A DNA stretch of 64,000 nt from Panicum virgatum (GCF_016808335.1 NC_053149.1:57279922-57343921), one strand, 5' to 3'; counted from the first letter of the stretch, positions 23,701 through 35,684 are shown. A program made the numbers and translations. The notes: a model not told the origin generated them from the letters alone.

Positions 23701-26700
23701 TGCAACCGTGCAAACTTCTATTATGGGCCACAGGATCAACATCCAAGGGGGTGCGCAGGGAGAGTGGAAGGGGGGATTTCCAAAAGTGTGATTAGAGGCG
23801 GGCGATTAAGTGTAAAATTACCCAATCCCCCCGTGCCCCTTGGATGTTGATCCTATGGTCCAGATTAGAAGTTTGCACGACTGCATGAAGAGGTTGGTTT
23901 GCTCCTGATACATCAGAATTTACACTTTCCATGAACACATATATATCATGTTTGCAATAAATATGAAGGTCCTCATCAATTCCAATAGAAATTAATTAGA
24001 TAGCACGGATAACATTGAAACTTTAAAGTGATCTTCATACAGTTCAACATTAGGTGATTAACACCAGAAAGGATAAAATACTAAACTGAAAGTAAAAGAT
24101 AGCACAGATAGGTCAGATTTGCACCGTTTCTAATGAAAAATAGTTATAAAGAGCAAAACAGATAGCATAGAAATATTTTGTGCGAGCTTCATTTAGGTTA
24201 ACATCACGACAGCTAGTAGCCGATATAATTAAGATACCGAAAATAATTTTCAGAATGCCAAAGAATATGAGAAGCGTTGTGATGCCAAAAAAATACCTGC
24301 GGAACTACGCCTGCTAATGGAGTTGAACCCGCCCCAAATCCGCCCCTACCCATATTTCAAGAGTCCTAACTACCACCCGCCCCAACCCACCCCGTCGGCC
24401 CAATGCCCCAACCCGAAGTCACGACGGAAGATGATATGCGACTTACGCGCCGATCTACTACCATAGCGTCCCAACCCGTCTGTGTCGTCAACCCAACCCG
24501 CCCCAACCCGCTTCATAGTGTCACCCGTTTCCACCCATCCAATAGTACCCGTATTAAAACCCACCCAAAAAACCCGTCAAGCCCCGCCCCATTAGCAGGA
24601 GTATGCGGAACCAATTATAGATATGGGACATTCATAATGTGCAAGATGAAGGATGATAATTTCTTACCCTGATTTAGCATTTCTGTCACCTTTGGCGTTA
24701 ATGGAGGTGGTCAATAGCCCATGTGATGCTGGCTTGCTGTATGTTTTTGACAGAGCAGTTTTACATTTGTCAGGTCCTCCATTAGCTTGCTTGTGCTCCC
24801 TGCATATTCAAAAATCAAAACACATCCATTATTCCATACGCTATTAAGATTCATGAATATATGCTAATATGCCCATCTGTGTATCACCTTTTCAAATCTG
24901 TAGGATGTAATGTCATCTTTTGTATCACTTTACTTGCACCAGATAGTTGATTTAAGGCTGTTTCTGAAGTTAGGTCGACCCTGCTTGCTTTCATATTTGT
25001 AGACTTGGATACAAGAGAAAAACTTCCTGTCTCATTCGCCAGTGCAGATTCAACATTTCTGATTTCCATGCATGTAATTTAAGATGTTATTTCAGAAAAG
25101 TAACAAGCATGTAAATAGAACCGTTGTGTCACGCTTCTCTATATTAGATTCACTGCCACTAGATCAGAATGAAAAATGAATAGAAGCATCGCGCACCAGA
25201 AGCATAATGAAAGACTATGCAAGTATGTTATTTTGTCAACAAAGAAACTTGTGGCAAAGACAGACCTCTGCATCGAAGAGGAGAGACTCTTATGACCTGA
25301 AGTCCCTTCATCAGTTTCCTTCCCTTCATCAGTATCCTTTGTCCCATATGATGTCTTCTTCAAAAGCTTCTTATGAACTCCGCTGAAACTTCGGTTACCT
25401 TGGCTTCCTTCATTAAGAGAGGCACTTTCCTCCATAACCTCATTCTGGGAATCAAAATGACCCAACAGGCTTCCTGAGACATTGGGATCAATGGTGCTGG
25501 TGTCCTTGGATTGTGAACCAATCGACTGCTCTTTGTCATTACTCTCCAGTGACATGTGAACTTTACCAATGTCCGCTATAGTAGCACCTTTACTGTTCAT
25601 AGGATCTGCTAGCAGTTGTGTTGGATCTTCACCAGACAGAGCACTGCCTGAGAAATTCTGACGAGGTATGTTAACAGCTGCTTTTGTTGGGCATATCTCT
25701 TTAGGAAGCTCTCTATGATTGCCATTGGGCGCTGAGTCTACTTTAGTTTGTTTCATTATTGCAGGACTAACACTGGTATGTTCTTGGATCTTGTCAGATG
25801 AATCAGTAGCATTAATATTTGAAGCCGGTCGACTGGCATTCTTTACACTCTCATGATTTGTCGGATGAGAAGGTCTTAAAGTGCAAACATCCTGTGTTTG
25901 GGGTTTGCCCTTACTATTGTTATCTTCAGGAATAGCACTGGTCTTAGCCGAAAGACCTCTTTGTGCATCCTTGTTACCCTCTGAGGAGACAGGGTCAACT
26001 TTACCAGTAAATTTATTCATACTTTTTTCCTCAATTCCTAGCTTTGCATCAAGACTAAACTTTCCCAGCCTGTAAGCAAACAAACCAGTAACAGAAAAAC
26101 TTATAGCATGAAGTTCTATGTCACTATATCGTAAACAATTTTCAGTATTCTCAGGTCAGAAAGTTTAGCTTACTCGTTGAAATCAAAGGAGAAGGAGAAA
26201 TTGTCCTTTTCACTTTCCTTTTTCCCATCAGAAAGATCATCACCATTCGAACTGCTGTGCTTCGCTTTTTTCTTGAGAGGACTAGAGAAATCCAGATCAG
26301 ACATGCCCATTTTAAATGATGGTAATTTGTCAAAGGCTCCATCAAGTCCGAAGTCATCTCTGGTTAAAGAAGTAATTTGTTAGAGCCATCATGAACAACC
26401 AGCAGTTGATCGCATTAAATTAAATGTTGATGGATCAAGCCTTTCAAAAGATTAACTCACAGGTTGCCAAAGCTGAATCTCTTGCTAGACTTTGGAACTG
26501 AGTCAACACTGAAGTCAATTGTGTCTTTTCCTGATTTTGGTAGCTTCCAAGATGAAAGAAAATCATTTCCAAAATCTTCATCTGCCAATATATAACAAGC
26601 ATATGTCAGGTCAAATTATTAAATTAGAAAAAACTTCCATCAACCCATAGCAACAAATTGCCGATACAGTTAACTATGATGAAGGTAGGACGAGGCAACT

Positions 26701-26898
26701 ATGATGAACATTAACCTAAGTAGTTTCCAATCAGATATCTTCATTTTAACAGTATAACAATTTTACTTCCATGCAAAGCATAAGGTACAAGGGCCTGAGA
26801 TGATAGAGCACTGACAGCTCATGGGAGGACATACCAAGGGGTGAACTTATATTTTTAGCATTTGCAGTAGGAACATCTCTTTTTCGTGATTCGTCCAT
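17713..26898 (-). CDS. Uncharacterised acidic nuclear-type protein, At4g18490-like (coding exons 2-14)
   Basis: Thirteen coding exons keep one frame (about 757 aa): 26835-26898 (ATG), 26461-26581, 26174-26359, 25266-26069, 24888-25058, 24668-24799, 22911-23096, 22658-22829, 19116-19175, 18965-18991, 18485-18643, 17886-17996 and 17713-17793 (TAA at 17713). The N terminus (MDESRKRD ... [14 protein letters not shown] ... [20 protein letters not shown]) has acidic/aromatic repeats and a basic patch that could be a nuclear signal. The large exon is Ser/Asp-rich and probably disordered. The C terminus ([20 protein letters not shown]) is probably helical. The resemblance to the uncharacterised At4g18490 family is from memory of the DFLSSWK/MSDLDFS motifs. 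No biochemical role is known to me. A strong donor GTAAGT follows codon NT at 17721, so a further 3' exon may once have existed. Confidence 0.75.
17794..17885 (-). other. Candidate U12-type AT-AC intron
   Basis: On the minus strand the donor reads AAA/ATATCCTAT, one base off the U12 consensus ATATCCTTT. An AC acceptor (CATTTAC/TCGATTCAG) keeps the frame. CCCTTCAC lies 16 nt upstream of it as a weak match to the U12 branch site. The 92-nt intron joins EEK to [11 protein letters not shown]2 alternative, AAT/GTTTTTTTT with CAG/AAATTTGCG, also keeps frame but has a poor donor. Confidence 0.55.
19740..22340 (-). mobile_element. Non-autonomous LTR retrotransposon (153-154-bp LTRs)
   Basis: Two direct LTRs, 19740-19893 and 22188-22340, run TGTAGGAGG to CTCTAACA on the plus strand (minus strand TGTTAGAG ... 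TCCTACA). Next to the right LTR, on the minus strand, is TGGTATCACGAG, close to the initiator-tRNA-Met primer site. Beside the left LTR is the polypurine tract GCGGGGGGA. The 2.3-kb GC-rich inside has overlapping ORFs on both strands but no Gag, protease, RT or integrase motif. LTRs this short with no pol fit a TRIM/SMART-like or Copia-dependent element. The flanking bases AGTGT and AGTAC match only partly as a TSD. Confidence 0.85.
22170..22187 (-). other. Primer binding site of the LTR element
   Basis: On the minus strand, immediately after the LTR end CTACA, the sequence is TGGTATCACGAGTTTAGG. The first eight bases match the usual plant initiator-tRNA-Met site TGGTATCA. Confidence 0.7.
23675..23911. 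mobile_element. Foldback MITE with ~75-bp inverted repeats
   Basis: The left arm GTATCAGGTGCAAACCAAC... and the reversed right arm GTATCAGGAGCAAACCAAC... match for about 75 bp down to the core word GGATCAACATCCAAGGGG. The spacer is about 90 bp. No clear target duplication was seen. It lies in the intron between the exons at 22911-23096 and 24668-24799. Confidence 0.8.
24306..24603. mobile_element. hAT-type MITE, family TAC(G/T)CCTGCTAATGG
   Basis: A 298-bp element. The left end TACGCCTGCTAATGG pairs with the reversed right end TACTCCTGCTAATGG. An exact 8-bp duplication TGCGGAAC flanks it (24298-24305, 24604-24611). The inside is full of CCCGCC/CCAACCCG words. It ends 64 bp from the exon at 24668, near a splice donor. 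A relative is at 39464-39985. Confidence 0.9.
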
Positions 26899-28234
26899 AG
26901 TGTCAGCAAACTCTGGCTGCACTCAAGGAAAGGGGAAATGCATTAGATGATTAGAAACCACCAAATAAAAATAGAAGCGAGATGAAGATTGACCAATAAA
27001 TATTACTACATTAGCAAAAATAAGACTCAATGGATGGACGTTATGTTACTATTGAATTAATTCATAGGGGTCACCTCAATGATGACTAAAGCGTGTAAAG
27101 TTGCCAAACAGAAGGGAAAACAAGCAAAATGGTTAATCTACTAGTTATGAAAAGTTTGAATTACTTGCCTCCCTCTCTGAGATGTTACTTCTATTCAGTT
27201 AGCACCATCCACTAACTACCTCTAAACATTAAATATATCAGCAACACAATGATGGGAGGAGCAATGCACCTTTAATTTTAAAGAGGACAATGGAGGCTTA
27301 AACATGACTTCAACTATCTACTTTACCACTGGGCCACATGGGTATACCTTCTACCCCCACACAATAGACCTGTCATCAAATGAAAAGTCTGGCCATGCAA
27401 ATCTGTACAGAATCACGGTACATTTGTATGATAAACTCTGCAGAACTGAGTATACTTAAGGCGCCACCAATCAGCTATGAAATGAAATTTCGAATCTCTG
27501 CCACAAGAGAACGAAAATGATGACCTAAAGTACAACGAATGTCCTAAGAAGCAACAGGTTCTACAAGTAAAGCAAACAAAGGTCATAAGCAAGGAAAAAG
27601 GGCTATTTCCAGTGAGAGGTACATTACCCTCAAAACTGAAACAAGGGAGATACCAACATTATACCAAGCACTCATATACAGGAGAAGCGGCTTTGCTCAA
27701 CTGAGTAAAGTACTGGCAGCAATTTTCTCCAAAAAAACGCAGCATGAGGAAACGTGTAAAACAGTAAAAGGCCTTAACACTAACCCAATGAACTTTCTAG
27801 CTTAAGAACACCCCATGCAGGCAAACGAACAGCATCGTGATATGGTACCAAAAGGAAATGGAACAGTTGTCAAATTTGCTTCAAATGAAACTGAACATGC
27901 CCAGGTCCGTGTACTAAAAAAGGGCACTGGTTAATGAGAACAACTAATAACAACGAGGAGAGTATCATGGTACTTTTAACTCCCTTGAAAATTTCTAATG
28001 GACCTAATTCCCCTGCCATTTGTCTTTGGATGCATTGATAGCCTAGCCTCATGTTGTGCAAAGTAGCAATGAATTAACGAGAGATTAGAACAAAATTAAG
28101 CATCAAACCGGAACGAAACTCGAAACTGAGCCAATACACAACAAGTAACGCATCTTAACATGGATCCAAGCAATTGGGGAATAGAGAAGCACTTAGTTCA
28201 CTGCAGGTTAGCATTAGGGGCGGACCCACGACAT

Positions 28235-28390
28235 GGGCCTTGTTCGGATCGCTGGCTGGACAGATGGCTGGAACTGTGGTGGCTGGAAATTACTGTGGCC
28301 GCTGAAAACGGCTGGTGGGAGTGCGGCGGCCTGCGCAGCCGTTCGGCTGGCTGGGCCAGCCCAGCCAGCGCAGCGCATCCGAACGGGCTG
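28235..28390. mobile_element. Small GC-rich inverted-repeat element
   Basis: The ends GGGCCTTGTTCGGATCG and CATCCGAACGGGCTG are inverted matches, and inner words CTGGCTGG/CCAGCCAG also pair. It lies in intron 1 of the minus-strand gene, near exon 1. The target duplication is unclear. Confidence 0.5.
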
Positions 28391-28460
28391 ATGGTGGTAC
28401 ATTAGGGTTTGGGATGCTCGGTTTCGCACAGCAGGAAGGGACGGGAAGGGGCGGGCATAC

Positions 28461-28630
28461 CTGGTGGATGCTCGTCGCCGGAGAAGGACCCGACGAAGAC
28501 CTGGCGAGAGGCGAGGGCGGCGCTGCTCGCCCAGTTCTCGCCGCCAGGAAAGGGAAGGCCACGAGACGAGAGAGAGAGACGACTGCACTGGAGAAAAAAT
28601 TTCAAAAGGAGGTGACGGGCTGACGGCTGT
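28461..28630 (-). other. 5' UTR exon 1 of the At4g18490-like gene
   Basis: On the minus strand this GC-rich stretch ends at a donor (CCACCAG/GTATGCC at 28460) that can pair with the acceptor CTGCAG at 26917-26922. No ATG is in frame upstream of the Met at 26898, so exon 1 is taken as non-coding. The upstream limit is approximate. The MULE begins about 100 bp further upstream, at 28732. Confidence 0.55.
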
Positions 28631-28731
28631 GGACGCAATCACGCAACAGCCAACAGGCTGGGCTCGCTGAAACGCGCAGCGGACCGTCTCTGGGCTGGCT
28701 GAAACGCGCAGCAGAGAGGCAGGCAGCCAGC

Positions 28732-29118
28732 GCGACTTTTTCTTTTTTATATTTTAAAAAATAAAAATTTCAAAAATATATGTCTGTTTTGAAAAATTTC
28801 GAAAATAGCCCCCGGTCGCCCACCCCAAGGGCGACAGGACCTTAATGTAATTTTTTTAAAATTTGCAAAGAGATCCCTGACCGGGGGTGTGTGGAGGGAG
28901 GGGGTCCTGTTGCTCCCCCCACGAACGACAGGGGCCTGTCGCCCCCCCCCACCCCCCCACGGGCGACAGGGGGTCTCCCACCCTATATAAGCTCTGGCCT
29001 CCATGCCTCCATTCACTTCTCATTTGAGCTCAAAAATTGTACTAAAAATTTAGAAAAAAAAAGAGGGGTGAGGAGAAGAAAAGCGGCGAAGCTCTGCCGA
29101 ATTGCGCACTTGTGATCT
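28732..29118 (+). repeat. Left MULE terminal inverted repeat
   Basis: AT-rich outer 90 bp, then a GC-rich part with repeated GGGCGACAGG and CCTGTCGCCC words, then a TATATAAGC box at about 28984 and a 5'-leader-like end shared with the right repeat. Each repeat therefore probably works as an outward-in promoter. No more than a few indels separate the two arms. Confidence 0.88.
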
Positions 29119-29318
29119 ATCGGTAACTTCCGTATGAATCCATTGATATTGTATAACAATTTAATTTAATTAATTAGCGGATTAGCTGAATTAGATTTGG
29201 TGCTTTATAACACTCGTTTAGTATTACAATTTCGGTACTATTACAGACTTGTTTTTAAATTAATTATGAATTAGAATAGAATTATGACAGTAACTTATTG
29301 ATATTGCAGCATAAGGCA

Positions 29319-29645
29319 ATGGTTGCCTCCAATTGTGGAGGATTTTCATGTACCGAAGAAAAATCTAGTATAATACTTGATATCATGACCCATCTTGTTA
29401 TCAGTAAGAAGTTGGATCCATTAGCGGATAGTACGATAGAGATGGTATTGTCCAAAGTAGTAGAGTTTAAAGATTTCACATTATTTCGAGGTATTACAAC
29501 GCAAGATGTAAAGGGACACCTGCTAGAACGTCGGAAGATATACATGAGAGTATGTGAACTAGCGAATCATCCTAATATCATTAGATTCTTACAAAGTTCT
29601 TGTAAGATATGGATGCGGTCAGAGGTGTATGAGATGCACATTAAG
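29319..29645 (+). CDS. Short MULE-borne ORF, possibly Myb/SANT-like
   Basis: The ATG at 29319 follows an acceptor-like TATTGCAG, and the frame runs 109 codons to a good donor AAG/GTAACT at 29646. The layout FSCTEEKSSIILDIMTHLV ... then ITTQDVKGHLLERRKIYMRV ... resembles plant Myb/SANT-like DNA-binding modules (three helices, then a KxHxxxxRRKY stretch). That match is by eye and weak. It is the only ORF reading inward from the left repeat. It may continue in a later exon that was not found, or be a remnant. Confidence 0.4.
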
Positions 29646-29652
29646 GTAACTC

Positions 29653-32393
29653 TCATTCAGTTCTAATCCCGTTCGTCATTTCGAATCCATATTTATGAAA
29701 CAGTAACATTTGGTGACGATCCGGAGACCTCACCTGTCGCTCAGGACGCAAAGAGGGCTGCGGTGTCTGCTGCTGAGAGATCCCAAGTGGTGCTCCTCCA
29801 AGCTGTGAATACCCCAAGACATCGGGGTCACCGTGTGCGCCAGGTGAGTCTGGAGTCAAACTGTCGAGTTCGTCTAAGGTGACGCCCTCGTTATCTGGAA
29901 CGAACGTACTCGAAACAAACCCTGCGTAACATATAAACGTAAACCAACATATGTTGCGTGGTAAATTAGTGAATGTATTGAGAGAGTGTTTTGTACCAGG
30001 TCGAAAGGAGGAAGAAGATCCGGCACCCGCATCGGGTAGAATCCTACGCATAAAATCCAGTCGTCATGACATGTAGAAACCGAAATACGAAACATAAACT
30101 AACCTGTGTAGGCCGGTATCTGTGGCCCCGATACCATCCCTGGATACGGTCTGGCAACTGGTGGTGCCCCTCTAAACATTCCAGTATGGCCGAACGCAGT
30201 AGCTGGATCGTATCCTGTTTGTGATATTAGTAAATATGTAGCAACACTTGATCTAATTTTAAAGAGATATCTACGTTACCTGCAGTTGTGTAGTACTGAG
30301 ACGTCGGCTGGTGCACGGTCGCCGGACACGGGAACGACGACGAGGCCTGGGACGACCCGTGGCTGTCTTCATAATGCACACGGCTTCCCAAGTTGTGCAG
30401 TACTGAACGCAACTAGTCACGCTGCCTCGACCATGCCTCTGTCTGCTCAAATTGGGTCATTGAGGATCCGACACGTACCCTCGTCAGGTAAGTCGAGCAG
30501 TCCGTCTCCATCATATTGCAAAGGCGAAACTGCATCCATTGAGTAAAGAAACAGTTAATAACACATGAATTATCTTATGAATATTAATATATATATATAT
30601 ATATGCAAATATGATCAAGAGACTCACCGTGCCAGCTAGTGCCTCCACGTGGTGCCGGGGCATAGCTATCCTGAGGCCTCGCCTGGTGTGCCTGCGGGTG
30701 AGTGTCAACATAAACCAGATGAGCCCAAGTCCGGGGTAAGGTGAGGTAAGCCCTAAAAGAGCTGTCTGTGTATGGTCCTATTGGATGGACCAAGTGCTCG
30801 TCTGTCTGTTCCCATTGGTCCACCCACGGCTGCATCTTGGTGAGCCAATCAGCAGAGCACGGCAAGCCACTCCTTGACAACCTACAAAACTGGACCACGA
30901 AGAATTGTTAGATTTGACACGAATGTATGAGCCAAGTTCATTCATAATTACATGTGGCCCTGGCGACTGACACGCTCCAACGCGGTGGGCACCGGAAACT
31001 CCTGGCGCTACCCAAATTGTCTCCTGACTCTCCAGGGGCAATATGCCTCAATTGCGATGTCGTAAACCAGGACGGTTGTAGTAAGCCACAGGCTCGCATT
31101 CGCGGATCAGTGCGAAGACAGGCCTGCTGGTGCACGTGTAGCCACAGCCTCTGGGCTGTAAGGCTCCCAGACAACGTCCTCAGGCGTCAGCATGTCGAGC
31201 TCTGAAACAAACTCAGGATATGCGCGTCTAACCTGCGCATGCGCCCAGGACCTCTGCAGTCCGAATAAGTAAAATTAAAAGTGCGCTAATGCATCGTGTA
31301 ACAATGAATAACAAAATTAGATTTGTTGCGAACGTACCTGACGCCAAATCCAGAGAGTTCCCATAGTGGGCCTGTCGTCCTCCTCGTCGCCGTACATGGC
31401 CTCGTGGTAAGGCTCGTGGCTGACGATGAGCCGACCTACGGCTAGCCTCTCGTACGACCAAAGTTGCAGCAGTAGTGGGCACCCCGCCAGGATCGCGTTC
31501 CCATGTGTCTTCCTGCAGCCATCGCAGAGTCCACGGTAAGTGGCTGCAAGTACGGCCTCACCCTAGCTGTAGGGCGGTACGTCATCGTCCCCATCCGCAA
31601 TCTCCCGTGCATACGGAAGGAGAATCCTATCGACCGAGTTGCCATGAGTGTTGTTGAACATGATGTAACCAAAATACTAAAGTAGATACGCCTCCAGCGA
31701 TCTGGTCACACTGTACTCGTCGGCATCCGCAGCCAACAGGGTAGGCTGCATAAACAATTAAGATTAATGGTTTCAACTGACATTGCAACATGTGAATTGT
31801 AACAATTAAACTTACATATGCAATGAATACATACTGTAAACTGTAGGAACCAGGTCTTCGAAGGACCTGCTGCTCGCGGGTGCGGTTGATCGGACCTGCT
31901 TCTTCCACGCGGTCAACCAAGGCAAAACGGTCCTCTAGGTCATCCTTCCACGAGGCCGCCACCACACACGGACCTACAGCCTCCCCGATGATATGGAGGC
32001 CGAGGAGGTAGGCCACGTCCTGTAGCGTAGGAGTCATCTCCCCACACGGGAGGTGGAACGTGTGTGTCTCCGGCCTCCATCTGTCAACGAGCGCCGTCAG
32101 GAGGGATCGGTCGAGCTGAACAAGCCACCCTCGACAAGACGGCCCAGAGTCAGTAGACCGGACTCACGTAACCTGCAATAAACAAAATTGTCGAAACAAA
32201 GGAATACAGACGAATACATAAGTGATAAACAATAATATTTCATTACATACCTGTCAACCCAATCGTGGTGTATAAAGATCGCCTCTCCAGATGGACGAGG
32301 ACGTAGCACCTCTAGGGCTCGGTGCACAACTGCTGCAAAGAAAGACCTGTGGCTCGAGTCGATAATTGGGTCTAGCAAGGAGTCAATCTCCAT
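29653..32393 (-). pseudogene. Plant mobile domain (PMD / MAIN-like) gene inside the MULE
   Basis: Exon 1 (32251-32393) starts MEIDSLLDPIIDSSHRSFF and ends HHDWVDR. Exon 2 (31816-32172) holds the PMD core: LRESGLLTL, LVDRWRPETHTFHLP, GEMTPTLQDVAYLLGL. Exon 3 (31338-31745) continues YLLWLFGYIMF and has an in-frame TAG at 31563-31565. A further exon (about 30950-31253) and a Pro-rich tail (to 29653) follow. PMD domains occur in Arabidopsis MAIN/MAIL proteins, which act in silencing and development, and as cargo of MULE and Ty3 elements. At least one stop codon breaks this copy. The far 3' exons are approximate. Confidence 0.72.
30581..30604. repeat. AT dinucleotide microsatellite
   Basis: A run of about ten TA units lies in an intron-like part of the PMD gene region. 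No other role is visible. Confidence 0.7.
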
Positions 32394-32429
32394 ACCTACA
32401 TTCAAAAATATATGAGAACACATAGGTAC

Positions 32430-32650
32430 ATATATGTTCCATACAAACTGGACGCACGATATTTATACATTACAGATAGGTTCGATACAAACTGGATGCA
32501 CGATTACTACATATTACAGATAGGTTCGATACAAACTGGACGCACGATATTTATACATTACAGATATGTTCCATACAAACTGGATGCACGATTACTACAT
32601 ATTACAGATATGTTCGATACAAACTCCACGCACGATTAGTATATAGATAC
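32430..32650. repeat. 44-bp tandem repeat, five units
   Basis: The word ACAAACTGGA recurs at 32443, 32487, 32531 and 32575 (exact 44-bp spacing) and as ACAAACTCCA at 32619. Two unit types alternate (ACGCACGATATTTATAC and ATGCACGATTACTAC), so the array grew at least partly as 88-bp dimers. It sits between the start of the PMD gene and the stop of MURA. Confidence 0.9.
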
Positions 32651-32668
32651 AAACTGCACACTGGTGGA

Positions 32669-35295
32669 TCATGACACCGAGTGCCTTCCACGAGCAATTC
32701 TCGCTGATGGTCGTCTGAACGTAGGAGGTGCTCCATCTCTGGGATTTCCGGAAGGACCGACGTCAGCAGCATCGTGAAGTGCATTCTGAGGACACTTCTT
32801 GTAGTTGTGACCCAATGTTCCACATTGGCTGCAACGCTTTTGTGTCTTGCTTGCTTCGGACTCGTCCATACCATTCCGAATACGACGTGTCTGACGGCGG
32901 CCTTTGCCTTTCTTAGTGGCTAGATCAAGAATAAACATCTTATCCTCATTATCCTGAATGAAATGTCTCACTATTCCAATCCCGTATACCTTATGTCCCC
33001 AGGTGGTTACAGCTGCTTCCTTGCTGAAGTAAGGTGAAACAAATACTCCTGGCTGCAACCCAGACTCTGCACATGCCGCAATGAGATGCGAGCATGGCAA
33101 ATGCAATAACTTAGGCTTCATGCAGGAGCAGAAGGCTTTGCCATCTACTGTAATCAAACTCTCCTGTACCACCCTATCTCTACGGATACCACGACCAGTT
33201 CTATCCTTGCATAGAACCCCAAATCTATGCTCCATTATACCTGTCGATATGACACGGTGCAGTTTAGCCTTTTCAATCTTCTGTTGCATATATTGTGTCA
33301 CTCTTGTGCAAAACTGAATTTGGGGGTTGCTGATGTTTATGCTTGCAGCCATGTAACGCTCTCTGAAATACTTCATGCACCCATACATGATGAACTCAAC
33401 AATTCCCACAAGAGGAAAGGCACGACAAGAACGCATAACCATATTGAAATACTCTGCATGGTTCGTTGTCTGAATACCATACCGTATTCCGTTGGTATCA
33501 TAAAGGAATGACCATTTCTCCTTAGGTACACTTCGAATCCAGTGTGAAAATGGCTTCTCAATTGAATCCCTAGCCTCTGCAGCCTGACTCGTGCTTGTTC
33601 CTAATGCCCTTACCTTCACTTGCTCTGCAGTCAACTGATCAAGCATCTGCCATAATGCATTGAATTTTCTATGTTGATTTTGGGTGCACAACCTCTTAAA
33701 CATGTTCTTAAGATCCTTGTTCTTGAAGTGGTCATAGAAGTTTGCACCCATATGCCTAATGCACCACCTGTTTTGGACATCGGGCCACAATGGAGGCGTT
33801 GTCGCAGTTCCATGTTGCAATTTCAGTATTGATTGTAGCAGACCTGCATGCCTATCACTAATAAGACACACATCTGGACGTGCAGCAACAACATGAACCT
33901 TCACTCATTCAAGGAACCAATACCAACTGTCTAAGTTCTCATTCTCAACAAATGCAAATGCGAGCGGAACTATTTGGTTGTTGCAATCTACCCCGATTGC
34001 GGTGAGTATCTGTGACCTTTATACCTTCTAGTCAGAAATGTGCCATCAATGCAGATCACCAGAAGACAACACTGAAATGCCCTAACACAGGCACCTAGGT
34101 AAAAGAAGGCTCGTTGCAGAATGCTTTGCCCACTAGTCACGGCTGGTACGATATATGTGTCATAAAAGCTTCCAAGATTTCTAGCAGCAACCTGGGATAA
34201 CATACGAGGTAGGTTATCATATGATGCCTCGTATGTGCCGAACCGCATCTCGAACACCCTTTGTTTAGCCCACCATGCCTTCAAATAACTAATGGTGTAC
34301 TGGTAAGTCTGCTCAATGTGTCAAACAATCATTTTTGGCTCATAATTTAGGTTGTCCATAATCAACCCATATATTTACTTTGCAACAAAGTCGCATGATA
34401 TATTACGATGCGAGGGAAGAACTTCTGACAGAAAACAAGTGTGCTCTGTCACAGTGGAACATTTCCAGTTCGACTTCGATTTTCCATTGAATGCATGTAC
34501 TCGCCATGGACATCCATCATTCACACACTTCACCTCATATTCTTTACTGCCAGACTTTACGACTCTAAATTCTTATTTCAATGATATTGCCCATAGTCTC
34601 ACAGCATCTTTTACGGTTTCAATATTTGGATATGTTGCACCTTGCACTACCTCATTCCCTCTGTACTCCCACTCCTGATTTCATACGTCTTCTACGACAT
34701 GATTGCCAAAACCATGCTCCTTCCACTCTTTTGGCAATGAGTATTGCTCGTCATCAGATGAGCCATCATATTCTTCCATCTCCATTGCGGTTTGGTCTTC
34801 TGCCTCCATCTCGTCCACAATGCTATGTATCCTCTCTCCCTCATCAGCAAGACCCTGTGATCTGATGTTTTGGTTCTCTATCTCTTCTGACTCATCTTGC
34901 TCAACATAGTTGGTCTCTCTTCGAATACTCGGAGTTGCTTGATCTGCAGCATGTTGGATTTCATTTTGTGTCTTCTCTCGGGTTTGAACAAGAATGGCCA
35001 GAGGCCACCCACGCTCTAGAGCTGCTTGCATGTACTTCTGCCAGTCATCAGTGCTGTGTATCATCATCAATTCCCATAAATCACTTTCTACCTCCCAATT
35101 AACAAGAGACTGGACGGTCATCACATGTGTCTCTGGATCAACACGGAACCCACGCTGCAGCCACTTATATATGGAACCAAAACTCCTCTCCAGAGGTTTA
35201 TCTATGGCGCTAGATGTGCACTTAAAGGCAGAAAGGTCTACTCCATTTGACCCATACAAAACATTGTAGTCACCAAAAAATACTTGAAACTGCAT
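32669..35295 (-). pseudogene. MURA-type MULE transposase, decayed
   Basis: The ATG at 35293-35295 opens a 205-aa acidic N-terminal part (to 34681). The next block has the MuDR DNA-binding-like segment, then VICIDGTFLT (first catalytic Asp), CLISDRHAGL (second Asp), a SWIM zinc finger (FCSCMKPKLLHLPCSHLIAA) and a C-terminal CCHC knuckle (CSQCGTLGHNYKKC). The stop is at 32669. Reading it through meets about five stops between 34681 and 33904, two of them TGA where Arg is expected, and one frameshift near 34010-34030. Arg CGA to TGA fits methyl-cytosine decay. The last 411 codons are still open. Confidence 0.85.
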
Positions 35296-35684
35296 CTTGC
35301 TCGACCAATCTGTATATCACAGAATACTTATCGAGTTATACTCTTTACTTCACTACCTTATTCAATAATCCATAAAAACTAAGTATGGATTTCAACTACA
35401 ACATATAAGTATTCATAACTATGTGATGACACTCAAATTCTATACTGCATATGCGAAATTCTATTCTAAATCGTAATTAATTTATAAACACGTCTCTAAT
35501 AGTACTGTAATTATAATAATAAACGCGTAATACTAATTTTCTAAACTAATTTACTACTCGTAACTAAAGTATCATTAAACTCTTACTTAAATGGTTCTAC
35601 TATAGCACTAATTAAATTAAATTACTCTACAATACCAATGGAAAAATATATAAGTTAAATGTACTTACCTGCAGATCACAAGTG

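Noticed and set aside
28214..28642. Coding start of the 14-exon gene in exon 1 (frame ...ATSIHQ)
   Set aside because: The apparent start is GTG, not ATG; the first in-frame ATG is at 26898.
32412..32639. 75-aa Tyr-rich repetitive ORF
   Set aside because: It is a translation of the 44-bp tandem repeat.
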